In this document: positions 6,283 to 6,878 of the stretch, in pieces
How positions within the stretch are numbered: position 1 is the first letter of the stretch
Layout of the letters: every line of letters begins with the position of its first letter
NCBI GenBank assembly: GCA_003446335.1
Contig: DMAZ01000135.1
Location: 1 to 6,878 of the forward strand
Length of the DNA: 6,878 bases
Direction: 5' to 3'
Origin: Lachnospiraceae bacterium
Lineage (GTDB): Bacteria; Bacillota_A; Clostridia; Lachnospirales; Lachnospiraceae
Translations under genes and position numbers: made by a program
The notes under the pieces: generated by a model
Seen by the model: the letters and a program-made list of their open reading frames with translations, nothing else
The model's database searches: none
What the model was told of the DNA's origin: nothing

Positions 6283-6869
6283 AAAACTTCCTCCAGCTTC
6301 CTGCGCATGGCTCTGAGGGCCTTTCCGCGATGGCTGATAGCATTTTTCTCTTCCGGAGCCAGTTCAGCCGAATAGCATCCTTTTTCCGGAACATAAAAAA
6401 TCGGATCATATCCGAAGCCGTTCGCCCCTTTTTCCTCATAGCCGATAATTCCTTCAAAAGTCTCCTGACATGTCAGCTCACGGCCATCCGGGAAGACACA
6501 GGCAATAGCGCATACAAAGCGCGCTGTCCTGTCTTTTTCGGGCACTCCTTCCAGCCTTCCTACAAGGTTCATATTTTTAACATGGTAAGAAGTATCCTCC
6601 CCCATATACCTGGCAGATAAAATTCCGGGTTCACCGTTCAGTGCATCGATCACGAGTCCGGAATCATCGGACATTGTCACTTCCCCGCATGCAGCACACA
6701 CAGTCCTTGCCTTGATCAGTGCATTTTCGACAAATGTCTTTCCGTCCTCAATTATTTCCACATCGATTCCCGCATCTTTCATGGATACTACTTCAATCCC
6801 AAGATCCGCGACAATTTCTCTGACTTCCCTAAGCTTCGCTTTATTTCCTGTTGCAAATATTATTTTCAT
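6279..6869 (-). CDS. rdgB: XTP/dITP pyrophosphatase, RdgB/HAM1 family
   Basis: This 196-residue protein matches the normal length of RdgB/HAM1 house-cleaning enzymes, which hydrolyse dITP, XTP and related non-canonical purine triphosphates to monophosphate and pyrophosphate. Motifs seen: FATGNKAKL (5-13, substrate binding), TFVENALIKA (45-54), SDDSGLVIDAL (67-77, catalytic acidic residues), GILSARY (82-88), GFGYDPIF (151-158) and the near-terminal ISHRGKAL (178-185). The ATG at 6867-6869 is 9 nt from the window edge, so only AGAGATCAT of the leader is visible and the ribosome binding site cannot be fully judged. It shares a 4-nt overlap with the downstream phosphodiesterase gene, a pairing known from Clostridia genomes. 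It marks the right border of the sugar/ATP-grasp cassette. Confidence 0.96.
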   Translation of the reverse strand: MKIIFATGNKAKLREVREIVADLGIEVVSMKDAGIDVEIIEDGKTFVENALIKARTVCAACGEVTMSDDSGLVIDALNGEPGILSARYMGEDTSYHVKNMNLVGRLEGVPEKDRTARFVCAIACVFPDGRELTCQETFEGIIGYEEKGANGFGYDPIFYVPEKGCYSAELAPEEKNAISHRGKALRAMRRKLEEVL

Positions 6870-6878
6870 ATGATCTCT

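Noticed and set aside
5743..6375. Long plus-strand open frame (210 codons) opposite the phosphodiesterase and the rdgB end.
   Set aside because: It lies antisense to two clearly recognised genes, has no recognisable domain, and is best explained as a shadow of their codon use.

Overview
The window looks like a chromosomal segment from a mid-GC Firmicute, most likely a Clostridia member of Lachnospiraceae type. This is inferred from strong AGGAGG-type ribosome binding sites, consensus sigma-A promoter hexamers, AT-rich intergenic DNA and the coupled rdgB-yfcE pair. No sequence here identifies the species.

Layout from left to right. Positions 1-48 hold the 5' part of a minus-strand tRNA-Pro(UGG), with a perfect-consensus promoter at 86-114. 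Positions 181-3114 hold a three-gene minus-strand operon. In transcription order it encodes (i) a membrane protein joining a WbaP-type N-terminal region (four TM helices plus a Rossmann-like domain) to a WxcM/FdtA-type sugar 3,4-ketoisomerase cupin, (ii) a bacterial sugar transferase (polyprenol-phosphate phosphoglycosyl transferase catalytic domain), and (iii) an extended-SDR NAD-dependent epimerase/dehydratase. Positions 3115-3371 form a divergent, AT-rich regulatory region. Two plus-strand ATP-grasp ligase genes follow at 3372-5642. The convergent gap 5643-5769 contains a long nested hairpin that terminates the last minus-strand unit: rdgB (6279-6869) and a YfcE/MJ0936-type phosphodiesterase (5770-6282), which overlap by 4 nt.

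The five central genes form a compact divergent cassette between housekeeping genes. They suggest a pathway in which a nucleotide sugar is modified by the SDR and/or cupin, its phosphosugar is placed on a polyprenol phosphate at the membrane, and one or both ATP-grasp enzymes form an amide or similar bond, perhaps adding an amino acid. The window has no glycosyltransferase, flippase or polymerase, so this is not an ordinary capsule locus as far as can be seen. The most interesting signal is the domain rearrangement: the usual WbaP architecture is split over two adjacent genes, and the membrane half carries a cupin where the transferase domain would normally be.
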